A DNA stretch of 64,000 bases, from positions 128,273 to 192,272 of the forward strand of contig CAMYVO010000001.1 of the NCBI GenBank assembly GCA_947302485.1. Direction: 5' to 3'. The position numbers and the translations under genes were made by a program. The DNA is from an uncultured Clostridium sp. (GTDB lineage Bacteria; Bacillota; Clostridia; TANB77; CAG-508). This document shows, piece after piece, positions 54,924 through 64,000 of this stretch. The number at the start of each line of letters is the position of its first letter. Positions within the stretch are counted from its first letter, which is position 1. A model generated the notes under the pieces. The model made no database searches. It was not told the DNA's origin and was given only the letters and a program-made list of their open reading frames with translations.

Positions 54924-54952
54924 TTGACTTTTTTTTATATTTGAATTAATAT
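54924..54952 (+). promoter_or_regulatory. Rubrerythrin promoter
   Basis: TTGACT (54924-54929) and TAATAT (54947-54952), 17 bp apart, about 30 bp before the start. Confidence 0.65.
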
Positions 54953-54984
54953 ATGTTTATAAAATATTTTAACGGAGGTAAATT

Positions 54985-55518
54985 ATGGAATTAAAAGGTT
55001 CTAAAACAGAGAAAAATTTAATGGCTGCATTTTCTGGTGAATCACAAGCTAGAAATAAATATACTTATTATGCAAGTAAAGCCAAAAAAGAAGGATATGA
55101 GCAAATAGCTGCTATTTTTATGGAGACAGCTGAAAATGAAAAAGAACATGCAAAAATTCATTTTAAATATCTAGATGGTATTGGAGATACAAAAGCAAAC
55201 CTTGCTGCTGCAGCAGCTGGTGAAAATTATGAATGGACAGATATGTATGAAACATTTGCAAAAGAAGCAGAAGAAGAAGGATTTACAGAAATTGCTGCAA
55301 CATTTAGAGGAATTGGTGCTATAGAAAAACACCATGAAGAAAGATATAGAAAACTTCTTGCAAACTTAGAAGAAGGAAAAGTATTCAAAAAAGACGGTGT
55401 ATATATTTGGAAATGCAGAAACTGCGGACATATTCATGTTGGAACAGAAGCTCCAACAGTTTGCCCTGTTTGTAAACATCCACAATCATATTTTGAAATC
55501 TGCGACGAAAATTATTAA
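54985..55518 (+). CDS. rbr: Rubrerythrin
   Basis: A 177-aa peroxidase protecting anaerobes from hydrogen peroxide. The ferritin-like di-iron domain has [26 protein letters not shown] and [13 protein letters not shown]. The C-terminal rubredoxin-like domain has [10 protein letters not shown] and [17 protein letters not shown] precedes ATG 54985. A MITE-like repeat starts 3 bp after the stop and may supply the terminator. Confidence 0.97.
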   Translation: MELKGSKTEKNLMAAFSGESQARNKYTYYASKAKKEGYEQIAAIFMETAENEKEHAKIHFKYLDGIGDTKANLAAAAAGENYEWTDMYETFAKEAEEEGFTEIAATFRGIGAIEKHHEERYRKLLANLEEGKVFKKDGVYIWKCRNCGHIHVGTEAPTVCPVCKHPQSYFEICDENY

Positions 55519-55520
55519 AT

Positions 55521-55631
55521 AAATTGCCATTAGGGACGGAGCTTTTTGGCAAAATTAGAAAAAAAGATAATGTGATTAAATTGATTACATTATCTTTTTT
55601 TGCCAAAAAACTCCGTCCCTAATGGCAATTT
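55521..55631. mobile_element. MITE/REP-like nested inverted repeat, 111 bp
   Basis: Outer arms of about 33 bp (AAATTGCCATTAGGGACGGAG, then a near-match TTTTTGGCAAA) face complementary sequence at 55600-55631 with one indel. An inner 13-bp AAAAAGATAATGT pair forms a second stem. The GGGACGG core recalls REP-like repeats of Firmicutes moved by TnpA_REP (Y1) transposases; no transposase is present here. It fits exactly between convergent rbr and rimO and could terminate both. Confidence 0.75.
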
Positions 55632-55633
55632 TC

Positions 55634-56944
55634 TTAATTATCTAATTCTCCTATTAAATCATATTCTCTTACATCTGTAATTTTGCAATATACAAATTCA
55701 TTTAATAAATCTTTACTGCCTTCTTTTTTTATAAGCACTACCCCATCCATATCTGGTACATCCATATATGTTCTTCCTATCCAATATTTTTTGTCTAATG
55801 AAATATTTTCAATTAATACCTTATAAATATTACCTATTTTACCTTCTAGCTTCTCTTTTGATAACTGTTGTTGCAATTCCATAATTTTACGATGTCTACT
55901 CTTTTTAGTTTGTGGATGAATTTGTTCATTTAATTTAGCTGCTGGAGTTCCATCTTCTTTTGAATATTCAAATACACCTAACTTATCGAATTTAGTTTCC
56001 TTTACAAATTCGTATAACTTATTAAAATCTTCACTAGTTTCTCCTGGAAAACCTACTATTAAGCTTGTTCTTAAAATTACATCTGGTATTTCATGCTTTA
56101 TTTTTTCTATAAGTTTTCTTATACTTTCTCCATCACTTTTCCTATTCATCTTTTTTAGTATTGAATTTGAAATATGTTGTATTGGAATATCAAAATAATG
56201 ACATATTTTTTTACTATTTTTAACAACACTTATTAATTCATCTGTAATAGTTTCTGGATAAGCATATAAAAATCTAATCCACGTAAAACCTTCTATTTTT
56301 TCTAATTTCTTTAATAGTTCTGCAAGTTTAGATTCTCCATAAATATCTATACCATATTTTGTAGTATCTTGTGCAATTACAATAATTTCTTTAATACCAT
56401 CTTTTGAAAGTTTTTCTGCCTCTTTTATAACTTCCTCTATTGGTCTACTTATAAATGGTCCTCTAATTGCCGGTATAGCACAATATGTACAATGGTTACT
56501 GCATCCTTCTGCAATTTTTAAATATGCCATTCTATCTCCTGTAGTAATACATCTATCTAAATAATCCAAATTATTATTATCAATAATATTATCATTTGAA
56601 ATTAGATTTGATATTTTTTCCCATAATTTATCATATTCTTTTATACTTAAAAATAAATCCACCTCTGGTAGTGCTTCTTTTAGTTCATCTTGATATCTTT
56701 CTACTAAGCACCCCATAACAATAAGATACTTACAATTTTTATTCTTGTATTCAGTCATTTCTAAAATAGTATTTATAGCTTCTTCTTTTGCAGAATTTAT
56801 AAATCCACAAGTATTTATTACCATAATATCTGCATTTAAAGGGTTATTTACAATTGTAAAATCATGTTTTTTAAACAGTCCTATTGTCATTTCAGTATCT
56901 ACTAAATTTTTGCTACATCCAAGTGATATAAATCCTACATTCAT
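55634..56944 (-). CDS. rimO: Ribosomal protein S12 methylthiotransferase RimO
   Basis: A 436-aa radical-SAM enzyme adding a methylthio group to S12 Asp. The UPF0004 domain has three iron-sulfur Cys (ISLGCSKNLVD, INTCGFI, VMGCLVE). The radical-SAM motif is CSNHCTYC, and a C-terminal TRAM domain follows. GCSKNLVDTE separates RimO from MiaB. ATG 56944 matches the family N-terminus; a 14-residue upstream extension is unlikely. Confidence 0.97.
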   Translation of the reverse strand: MNVGFISLGCSKNLVDTEMTIGLFKKHDFTIVNNPLNADIMVINTCGFINSAKEEAINTILEMTEYKNKNCKYLIVMGCLVERYQDELKEALPEVDLFLSIKEYDKLWEKISNLISNDNIIDNNNLDYLDRCITTGDRMAYLKIAEGCSNHCTYCAIPAIRGPFISRPIEEVIKEAEKLSKDGIKEIIVIAQDTTKYGIDIYGESKLAELLKKLEKIEGFTWIRFLYAYPETITDELISVVKNSKKICHYFDIPIQHISNSILKKMNRKSDGESIRKLIEKIKHEIPDVILRTSLIVGFPGETSEDFNKLYEFVKETKFDKLGVFEYSKEDGTPAAKLNEQIHPQTKKSRHRKIMELQQQLSKEKLEGKIGNIYKVLIENISLDKKYWIGRTYMDVPDMDGVVLIKKEGSKDLLNEFVYCKITDVREYDLIGELDN

Positions 56945-57062
56945 TCTTATATTTCCAATCCTTTTTTCATAATTTATCTTAAGCATTTTATCATATTTTT
57001 TAAGAACAATAAAGTATTTATTTAATTTTTACCAATTTTATCCGTATTTTTCTTAAATTGTA

Positions 57063-57194
57063 TTGACTTTTTCACCGTTTTATTATAGAATAGTTAGGCG
57101 TAAATATGGAGTAAATATAAACCTCTCCCCGGTAGTTTATATTTACAATATCATATAAATTAAATAATAAAATGAATGGAGGGTATTTATTACC
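57063..57194 (+). promoter_or_regulatory. rplM-rpsI promoter and L13-type leader hairpin
   Basis: TTGACT (57063-57068) and TAGAAT (57086-57091), 17 bp apart, drive a leader of about 95 nt. It holds a perfect 12-bp stem, GTAAATATAAAC (57111-57122) with 57135-57146, and a pyrimidine-rich loop CTCTCCCCGGTA. The position matches known L13 autoregulatory leaders; the fold has not been compared with the Rfam model. Confidence 0.6.
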
Positions 57195-57629
57195 ATGAAT
57201 AATACAACATATAGTATTAAAAAAGATGAAATAGAAAGAAAATGGTATATAATTGACGCAGCAAACAAGCCATTAGGTAGAGTTGCAACAGAAGCTGCTA
57301 AATTATTAAGAGGAAAACACAAACCAACTTTTACACCAAATATGGATGTTGGAGATCATGTTATAGTTATTAACTGTGATAAAGTTATTTTAACAGGTAA
57401 TAAATTAAATCAAAAAATATATAGACATCATTCTGGACATATTGGTGGAATGAAAGAAATTCCTGCAAAAGTCATGTTAGCTAACAAACCAGAAAAAGCT
57501 ATGATGCTTGCAATTAAAGGAATGCTTCCACACAACAGTCTAGGAAGACAAACTATAAAAAAATTAAGAGTTTATGCTGGTAGTGAACATGAAAACCAAG
57601 CTCAAAAACCAGAAATTTGGGAATTTTAA
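57195..57629 (+). CDS. rplM: 50S ribosomal protein L13
   Basis: A 144-aa protein. [39 protein letters not shown], the [11 protein letters not shown] block and [11 protein letters not shown] are typical. GGAGG precedes the ATG. rpsI follows after 13 bp as a standard L13-S9 operon. Confidence 0.98.
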   Translation: MNNTTYSIKKDEIERKWYIIDAANKPLGRVATEAAKLLRGKHKPTFTPNMDVGDHVIVINCDKVILTGNKLNQKIYRHHSGHIGGMKEIPAKVMLANKPEKAMMLAIKGMLPHNSLGRQTIKKLRVYAGSEHENQAQKPEIWEF

Positions 57630-57642
57630 GGAGGAAATATAA

Positions 57643-58050
57643 ATGCCTAAAGCAAAATCAGAAAAAATAATGTTCTATGGTACAGGTAGAAGAAAAAGTT
57701 CAATCGCTAGAGTAAGATTAATAGAAGGAACAGGAAATATTACAATCAATGGAAAAAATATTGATGAATATCTTGGAGTAGAAACTCTAAAAGTAATAGT
57801 TAGACAACCATTAATAGCAACAAATACATTAGATAAATATGATGTAATTTGTAAAGTTGTTGGTGGAGGATTTACAGGTCAAGCAGGAGCAATTCGTCAT
57901 GGTATAGCAAGAGCTTTACTTGAAGCAAATAGTGAATATAGACCTACTTTAAAATCTAACGGATACTTAACAAGAGATCCAAGAATGAAAGAAAGAAAAA
58001 AATACGGTCTTAAAAAAGCTAGAAAAGCTCCACAGTTCAGTAAAAGATAA
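57643..58050 (+). CDS. rpsI: 30S ribosomal protein S9
   Basis: A 135-aa protein. [39 protein letters not shown] and the C-terminal [12 protein letters not shown] tail that reaches the P-site tRNA are intact. GGAGG precedes the start. Confidence 0.98.
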   Translation: MPKAKSEKIMFYGTGRRKSSIARVRLIEGTGNITINGKNIDEYLGVETLKVIVRQPLIATNTLDKYDVICKVVGGGFTGQAGAIRHGIARALLEANSEYRPTLKSNGYLTRDPRMKERKKYGLKKARKAPQFSKR

Positions 58051-58065
58051 TATTGAATATTATAT

Positions 58066-58099
58066 AAACCCAGTAGAACGCACTGCCTACTGGGTTTTT
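58066..58099 (+). terminator. rplM-rpsI terminator
   Basis: AAACCCAGTAG/CTACTGGGTTT stem with a 10-nt loop and a T-run, 15 bp after rpsI. Confidence 0.9.
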
Positions 58100-58179
58100 C
58101 TTTGTTTAAATTTCTTAAAATTCGTTAAAATTTTGTTAGATAACTAACACACAACTAACATTTTATATTTAATCGTTTT

Positions 58180-58881
58180 TTAAAGATTATTTTTCTTTTC
58201 AAATTCTTGTATACTTATTATATTTTGATCTAGTAATTTTTTATAATTGATTAATTTCTCATACTTATCAACTGTTTTATTGTTTTTTTACTCATCATTC
58301 TATTGTCTTTCATTTAATAATTTAATGATTACTTTGTGTATTTCCATATAATTCTTTATACCTTTAAATTTTATTTTTCCTGATGATGTCCCGACATCTA
58401 TACCTTTTAAAAAACTTGTTCCGACTACTGAAATTGAATCTATGGGCAAATCCACTCTTTTACCAAAAGCTGTTTTACCATATACCCTTTTATTGGTTAC
58501 AATAATTTCCATTTTAGACATAATTCCATAATATATTACTGCTATTAATACTGTTAAAATAATAGATCCTACTCCAATCATAAAATACATATCTTGATAT
58601 CCATAATATATATCAAAATCATGATATTCATCTACAGCTTTTTCCCATTTTTCCTTTGCTTCATCATATCCTGGATCATCATAATCTAAATCAAGATATT
58701 TTTCATACATGTACTCTTTGTATCGCTCTAATTCTCGAGCTTTTTCATATGATTCTGTTGTTACATTTTTTTCTATTCCCCCAACAACAAAGCACAAAAC
58801 AGCTATTATTAACAAAGCACATATGATTTTCTTTGCACCTGATGTATTCCTTTTTTTACTCCTAATAATCTCTTCTTCCAT
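58180..58881 (-). pseudogene. PH-like-domain membrane protein; SHOCT tail cut off by two in-frame stops
   Basis: The intact part (58300-58881, 193 aa) has a basic head, one transmembrane helix (ICALLIIAVLCFVVGGI), an acidic extracytoplasmic region, a second helix (about 103-123) and a bacterial PH-like domain (IIVTNKRVYGKTAFGKRVDL). In the same frame, after a TAG (58300-58302) and a TAA (58288-58290), the sequence continues with a clear SHOCT domain (DKYEKLINYKKLLDQNIISI, then QEFEKKNNL) ending at 58180. The tail was probably lost by nonsense mutation; the 193-aa protein may still be made. GGAGG precedes the start. Confidence 0.75.
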
Positions 58882-59032
58882 TTATATTTCTCCTCCTTAT
58901 TTCCATACATTTTATCACAATATTTTACTAGCTTCAATTTATTTTTTTTAATCGACATATAAAAAATTTATCTTATATTTACAAATCTTTTTTTTTGATA
59001 ATATATAAAAAAGTATTGAAAGGAGTTTTAAA

Positions 59033-59551
59033 ATGGAGAAAGATAAATTTATTAAGGCATGGGATATTCCTGCTGATGTTAGAAAACAGTATGCAAAATA
59101 TACAAGACTGGAGCTATATAGTGATTGTTTAGTTGGAAAAGGTAGCAAAAATGGTGATATTACTTGGTACTTTAAAAACTATATTGCTATTCAATGGACT
59201 CCTGCAAATTTAGGAACACAATTTGCAAATTTAGTCTTTACAACACCAGAAAGTAGTGGAAAGCTTATAAATGTCAGCAATTTATCACAAGCAGTTGATA
59301 TAAATAGAATCATGTTTTGTAGTGGTATGTTTTCATATGCAAGAGCAAATAACTATGTAAAAGAATTATATATAGAAATAAAAAAAGTTTTTGATGAATA
59401 TAAGTCAAATGAAAGCAAAACTGCAATAGCATCAAAAGATGCAAATATTTCTTCTGCAGACGAAATCAAAAAATATAAAGAACTATTAGATATTGGAGCT
59501 ATTACTCAAGAAGAATATGATGCAAAAAAGAAACAAATACTTGGATTATAA
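59033..59551 (+). CDS. PH-like domain protein with C-terminal SHOCT domain
   Basis: A 172-aa cytosolic protein. An N-terminal PH-like beta domain (LELYSDCLVGKGSKNGDITW ... IAIQWTPANLGTQFANLVFT) is followed by a linker and a SHOCT motif (IKKYKELLDIGAITQEEYDA). SHOCT tails are oligomerisation modules. It is divergent from the PH protein whose SHOCT tail is disrupted, suggesting the two were once a functional pair. AAAGGAG precedes ATG 59033. Confidence 0.75.
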   Translation: MEKDKFIKAWDIPADVRKQYAKYTRLELYSDCLVGKGSKNGDITWYFKNYIAIQWTPANLGTQFANLVFTTPESSGKLINVSNLSQAVDINRIMFCSGMFSYARANNYVKELYIEIKKVFDEYKSNESKTAIASKDANISSADEIKKYKELLDIGAITQEEYDAKKKQILGL

Positions 59552-59608
59552 ATAAATCTATATTATAAGACAAAACATTTTTTAAAATATGAAAAAAAAC
59601 AAATCTAA

Positions 59609-59636
59609 TTGTAAAATTATGTAAATTTGGTATAAT
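59609..59636 (+). promoter_or_regulatory. Promoter-like element before spoIIID
   Basis: TTGTAA (59609-59614) and TATAAT (59631-59636), 16 bp apart, about 47 bp before the start. A sigma-E promoter would be expected for spoIIID, but no clear CATACANT box is seen. Confidence 0.4.
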
Positions 59637-59683
59637 ATTATATGTAAAGCTATTTGCTTAGTAAATTTAAGAAGGTTTTCTAA

Positions 59684-59926
59684 TTGTACACTAATACTAT
59701 TGAAGAACGGATTTTGAAAGAGGCTAATTATTTAGTCAATAACAAATCCACGATTCGACAAACAGCTAAGCATTTTCACATTTCCAAATCCACTGTGCAT
59801 AAAGATCTAACTGAAAGACTTTTAAACATTATGCCAAAGTCTAATTTAGTAAATAAGGTTAGAGCTGTTCTTGATATTAATACATCAGAGCGGCACATAC
59901 GTGGAGGAGAATCTATAAGGCGATAA
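59684..59926 (+). CDS. spoIIID: Sporulation transcriptional regulator SpoIIID
   Basis: An 80-aa mother-cell regulator acting with sigma-E. The helix-turn-helix (TIRQTAKHFHISKSTVHKDL) and the C-terminal ERHIRGGESIRR closely follow Bacillus SpoIIID. TTG 59684 start, with AGAAGG eight bases upstream. It is convergent with lexA across a strong terminator. Confidence 0.95.
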   Translation: MYTNTIEERILKEANYLVNNKSTIRQTAKHFHISKSTVHKDLTERLLNIMPKSNLVNKVRAVLDINTSERHIRGGESIRR

Positions 59927-59960
59927 TATTCCGCCTCCGACGTCAAATAGTTTTGACAAG

Positions 59961-59989
59961 ACAATCCCTCAGTTACACTGAGGGATTGT
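59961..59989. terminator. Bidirectional terminator between spoIIID and lexA
   Basis: Perfect 13-bp stem ACAATCCCTCAGT/ACTGAGGGATTGT with a 3-nt loop. A smaller GTCAAA/TTTGAC hairpin precedes it (59942-59957). Confidence 0.88.
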
Positions 59990-59999
59990 TTATAATTAT

Positions 60000-60653
60000 T
60001 TACATTTTTCTGAATACACCAGCTACTTTACCTAATATTTTACAATCTGGAACTATTATAGGATCCATAGTAGAATTTTCCGGTTGTAATCTTATATGAT
60101 CTTTTTCTTTATAAAATGTTTTAACAGTTGCTTCATCTTCTATTAATGCTACAACAATTTCTCCATTATTAGCAGTATTCTGTCTTTTTATTAAAATATA
60201 GTCACCATCTAAGATCCCTGCTTCAATCATGCTTTCTCCTCTTACAGTAAGCATAAAACTCTCGCTATTTCCAACAAAATCGATTGGAATTGGGAATGTG
60301 TCTGTTACATTTTCCACTGCCAAAATTGGAGCTCCAGCTGTAATTTTACCTATAACTGGCACTTCAACCATTTCTTTTCCAGAATAGAATTCTTTTGAAG
60401 AATTGTTTTTATTTTCATCCGCTCCACCTTTTAATAATCTAAGAGTTCTACCTTTTTGTGATTCTTTTTTAATATATCCTTTTTCTTCAAGTTTTGCTAG
60501 ATAACCATGAACTGTTGCCGTTGAGCTTAATCCTACAGCTTTTCCTATTTCTCTAACAGAAGGTGGATATCCTTTTAAATTAATTTGTTTTTCAATGTAT
60601 CTTAGTATTGCTTTTTCTCTTTTATTTAGCTCTGTTTGATCTTTTTTTCTCAT
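60000..60653 (-). CDS. lexA: LexA repressor
   Basis: A 217-aa SOS repressor/autoprotease. The N-terminal winged helix ([20 protein letters not shown]) is followed by the S24 domain with cleavage site ITAGAPILA, catalytic Ser in [11 protein letters not shown] and Lys in [14 protein letters not shown] 60653 is chosen (GGAG 9 nt upstream) over a longer reading. It lies downstream of obg, with its own promoter inside an inverted repeat. Confidence 0.96.
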   Translation of the reverse strand: MRKKDQTELNKREKAILRYIEKQINLKGYPPSVREIGKAVGLSSTATVHGYLAKLEEKGYIKKESQKGRTLRLLKGGADENKNNSSKEFYSGKEMVEVPVIGKITAGAPILAVENVTDTFPIPIDFVGNSESFMLTVRGESMIEAGILDGDYILIKRQNTANNGEIVVALIEDEATVKTFYKEKDHIRLQPENSTMDPIIVPDCKILGKVAGVFRKM

Positions 60654-60694
60654 TTTTATCACTCCATTTTTTATTTTTTTATATAATATCATAC

Positions 60695-60744
60695 AAACAA
60701 AAGAATGTCAAACAAATTTTTGTATTTATTTGACATTCTTTTGT

Positions 60745-60746
<2 letters not shown>
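60695..60746 (-). promoter_or_regulatory. lexA promoter embedded in an 18-bp inverted repeat
   Basis: Arms AAACAAAAGAATGTCAAA (60695-60712) and its perfect complement (60729-60746) flank a 16-nt loop and overlap the obg stop. On the minus strand the second arm carries -35 TTGACA, followed 17 bp later by TATTAT with a TG extension. No canonical GAAC-N4-GTTC box is seen; the repeat may be obg's terminator and/or an operator. Confidence 0.7.
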
Positions 60747-62973
<2,227 letters not shown>

Positions 62974-62992
62974 ATATTTTCTCCTTTGTAAT

Positions 62993-63985
62993 CTATATTA
63001 CCAATCCTATCTTTTTATAGACTTCTTTTAATGTTTTCTTTGCAAGTTTTTGGGCTTGTTGTGCACCTTTAATATAAACAGATTTTAAATAATCTTCATC
63101 ATTTATAATTTCATTATATTTTTTTTGAATTGGCCTTAATTCTTCTATAATTGCCTCTCCTACTGTATTTTTAAACTCTCCATATGTTTTTCGTTCAAAT
63201 TCTTTTTCCAATTCTTCAATTTTCTTACCTGAAATAATACTATAAATTGAAAGTAAATTACTGATACCAGGTTTATTTTTAATATCATATTTTATTGCTC
63301 CATCTGAATCTGTTTTAGCTTTCCTTATCTTTTTTAATATCACATCCGGCGTATCTATTAATAAAATAGTATCATTTGGGATTGTACTACTCTTACTCAT
63401 TTTGCTAGTAGGATCTTGTAATCCCATAATTCTTGCTCCAGTTTTTGATATATATGGATTTGGTAGTTTAAAAGTATCTCCATATATTTTATTGAATCTT
63501 TCTGCAATATCTCTGGTAATTTCCAAATGTTGTTTTTGATCTTCTCCTACAGGAACTAAATCCGCTCCATAAAGCAATATATCTGAAGCCATTAATACAG
63601 GATAAGTAAATAGCCCACTATTAATATTATCTGCATGTTTTGCTGATTTATCCTTAAATTGTGTCATTCTAGATAGCTCGCCCATATATGTATGGCAATT
63701 TAATACCCATGAAAGTCCTGTATGTTCTGTTACATGTGATTGAATAAAAATTGTTGATTTTTCCGGATCAATACCACTTGCTAAATATAACGCTAAAACC
63801 TTTAAAGTATTTTTTCTTAATTCCTCTGGATTATTTCTAATTGTTAATGAATGCAAGTCTGCTATCATATAATAGCAATCATAATTATCTTGCATTTTTA
63901 CAAAGTTTGTGATTGCACCAAGATAATTTCCAAGTGTTAAATTACCTGTTGATTGTATTCCACTTAATATAATTTCTTTACTCAT
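62993..63985 (-). CDS. trpS: Tryptophanyl-tRNA synthetase
   Basis: A 330-aa class Ic synthetase. The HIGH-equivalent is QSTGNLTLGNYLGA, the tryptophan-pocket region is MIADLHSLT, and the KMSKS motif is intact. ATG 63985 is preferred because AGGAGG lies 9 nt upstream; an in-frame ATG directly abuts that site. The promoter and any T-box leader lie outside the window. Confidence 0.97.
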   Translation of the reverse strand: MSKEIILSGIQSTGNLTLGNYLGAITNFVKMQDNYDCYYMIADLHSLTIRNNPEELRKNTLKVLALYLASGIDPEKSTIFIQSHVTEHTGLSWVLNCHTYMGELSRMTQFKDKSAKHADNINSGLFTYPVLMASDILLYGADLVPVGEDQKQHLEITRDIAERFNKIYGDTFKLPNPYISKTGARIMGLQDPTSKMSKSSTIPNDTILLIDTPDVILKKIRKAKTDSDGAIKYDIKNKPGISNLLSIYSIISGKKIEELEKEFERKTYGEFKNTVGEAIIEELRPIQKKYNEIINDEDYLKSVYIKGAQQAQKLAKKTLKEVYKKIGLVI

Positions 63986-64000
63986 CTCTCTCATCCTCCT

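Overview
The window reads as a chromosomal, mostly core-gene stretch from a very AT-rich (roughly 28% GC by eye), spore-forming, anaerobic Firmicute of the class Clostridia. The evidence is the sporulation set (spoVS, spoVM, spoIIID, a SpoVB-type flippase, ymdB), Gram-positive division genes (sepF, divIVA, ftsEX with PcsB/CwlO-like hydrolases), a type III glutamine synthetase and rubrerythrin. Codon use is uniform apart from one GC-richer insert. Two conserved genes (dapA, obg) are broken by single extra bases, which may mean assembly errors or real lesions.

Layout. 1-5.3 kb: scpA (cut by the window edge), recX, recA, an orphan solute-binding protein, spoVS and ymdB on the minus strand. 5.3-5.8 kb: a self-contained GC-richer cassette on the plus strand splits the usual rny-ymdB-spoVS order. 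5.8-12.4 kb: rny, then NfeD and SPFH membrane proteins, frameshifted dapA, an HD protein, DUF421/DUF4363 membrane proteins and a YvlD-like protein. 12.4-24 kb (minus): two M23 hydrolases with ftsX and ftsE, split transketolase, divIVA, sepF, a HlyD-like protein, miaA, mutL. 24.1-24.5 kb: two Cys-rich microproteins. 24.5-35 kb: groEL, groES with a CIRCE operator, pyrG, a phosphoesterase, tsaD, an M50 protease, glnN, lysS. 35-45 kb: a MITE-like element, a D,D-carboxypeptidase, a VanW protein, rpmB, spoVM with a 49-aa partner, nth, a 41-aa Cys protein, a bactofilin-like membrane protein, truA, cdaA, tRNA-Leu, hup and a SpoVB-like flippase. 45-53.4 kb: an orphan VirD4/TraG ATPase convergent with an operon ending in a replication-relaxation-like protein and containing S1, rluB, rluD and lspA genes. 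53.5-64 kb: carD, dut, rubrerythrin, a MITE-like repeat, rimO, rplM-rpsI with a leader hairpin, two PH-domain proteins (one with its SHOCT tail cut off by stop codons), spoIIID, lexA, obg, a SUMF1-like protein and trpS.

How the genes work together. Most are housekeeping genes for DNA repair (recA, recX, mutL, nth, lexA), division and wall remodelling (ftsEX, M23, sepF, divIVA, dacF), translation (L28, L13, S9, LysRS, TrpRS, tRNA modification, RimO, Rlu enzymes) and c-di-AMP synthesis. The best candidates for something undescribed are: (1) the cassette at 5.35-5.80 kb, with divergent promoters sharing a palindrome, a leader hairpin, an orphan 98-aa ORF and a terminator; (2) the orphan TraG plus replication-relaxation-like pair at 45.3-48.7 kb; and (3) several unannotated microproteins.
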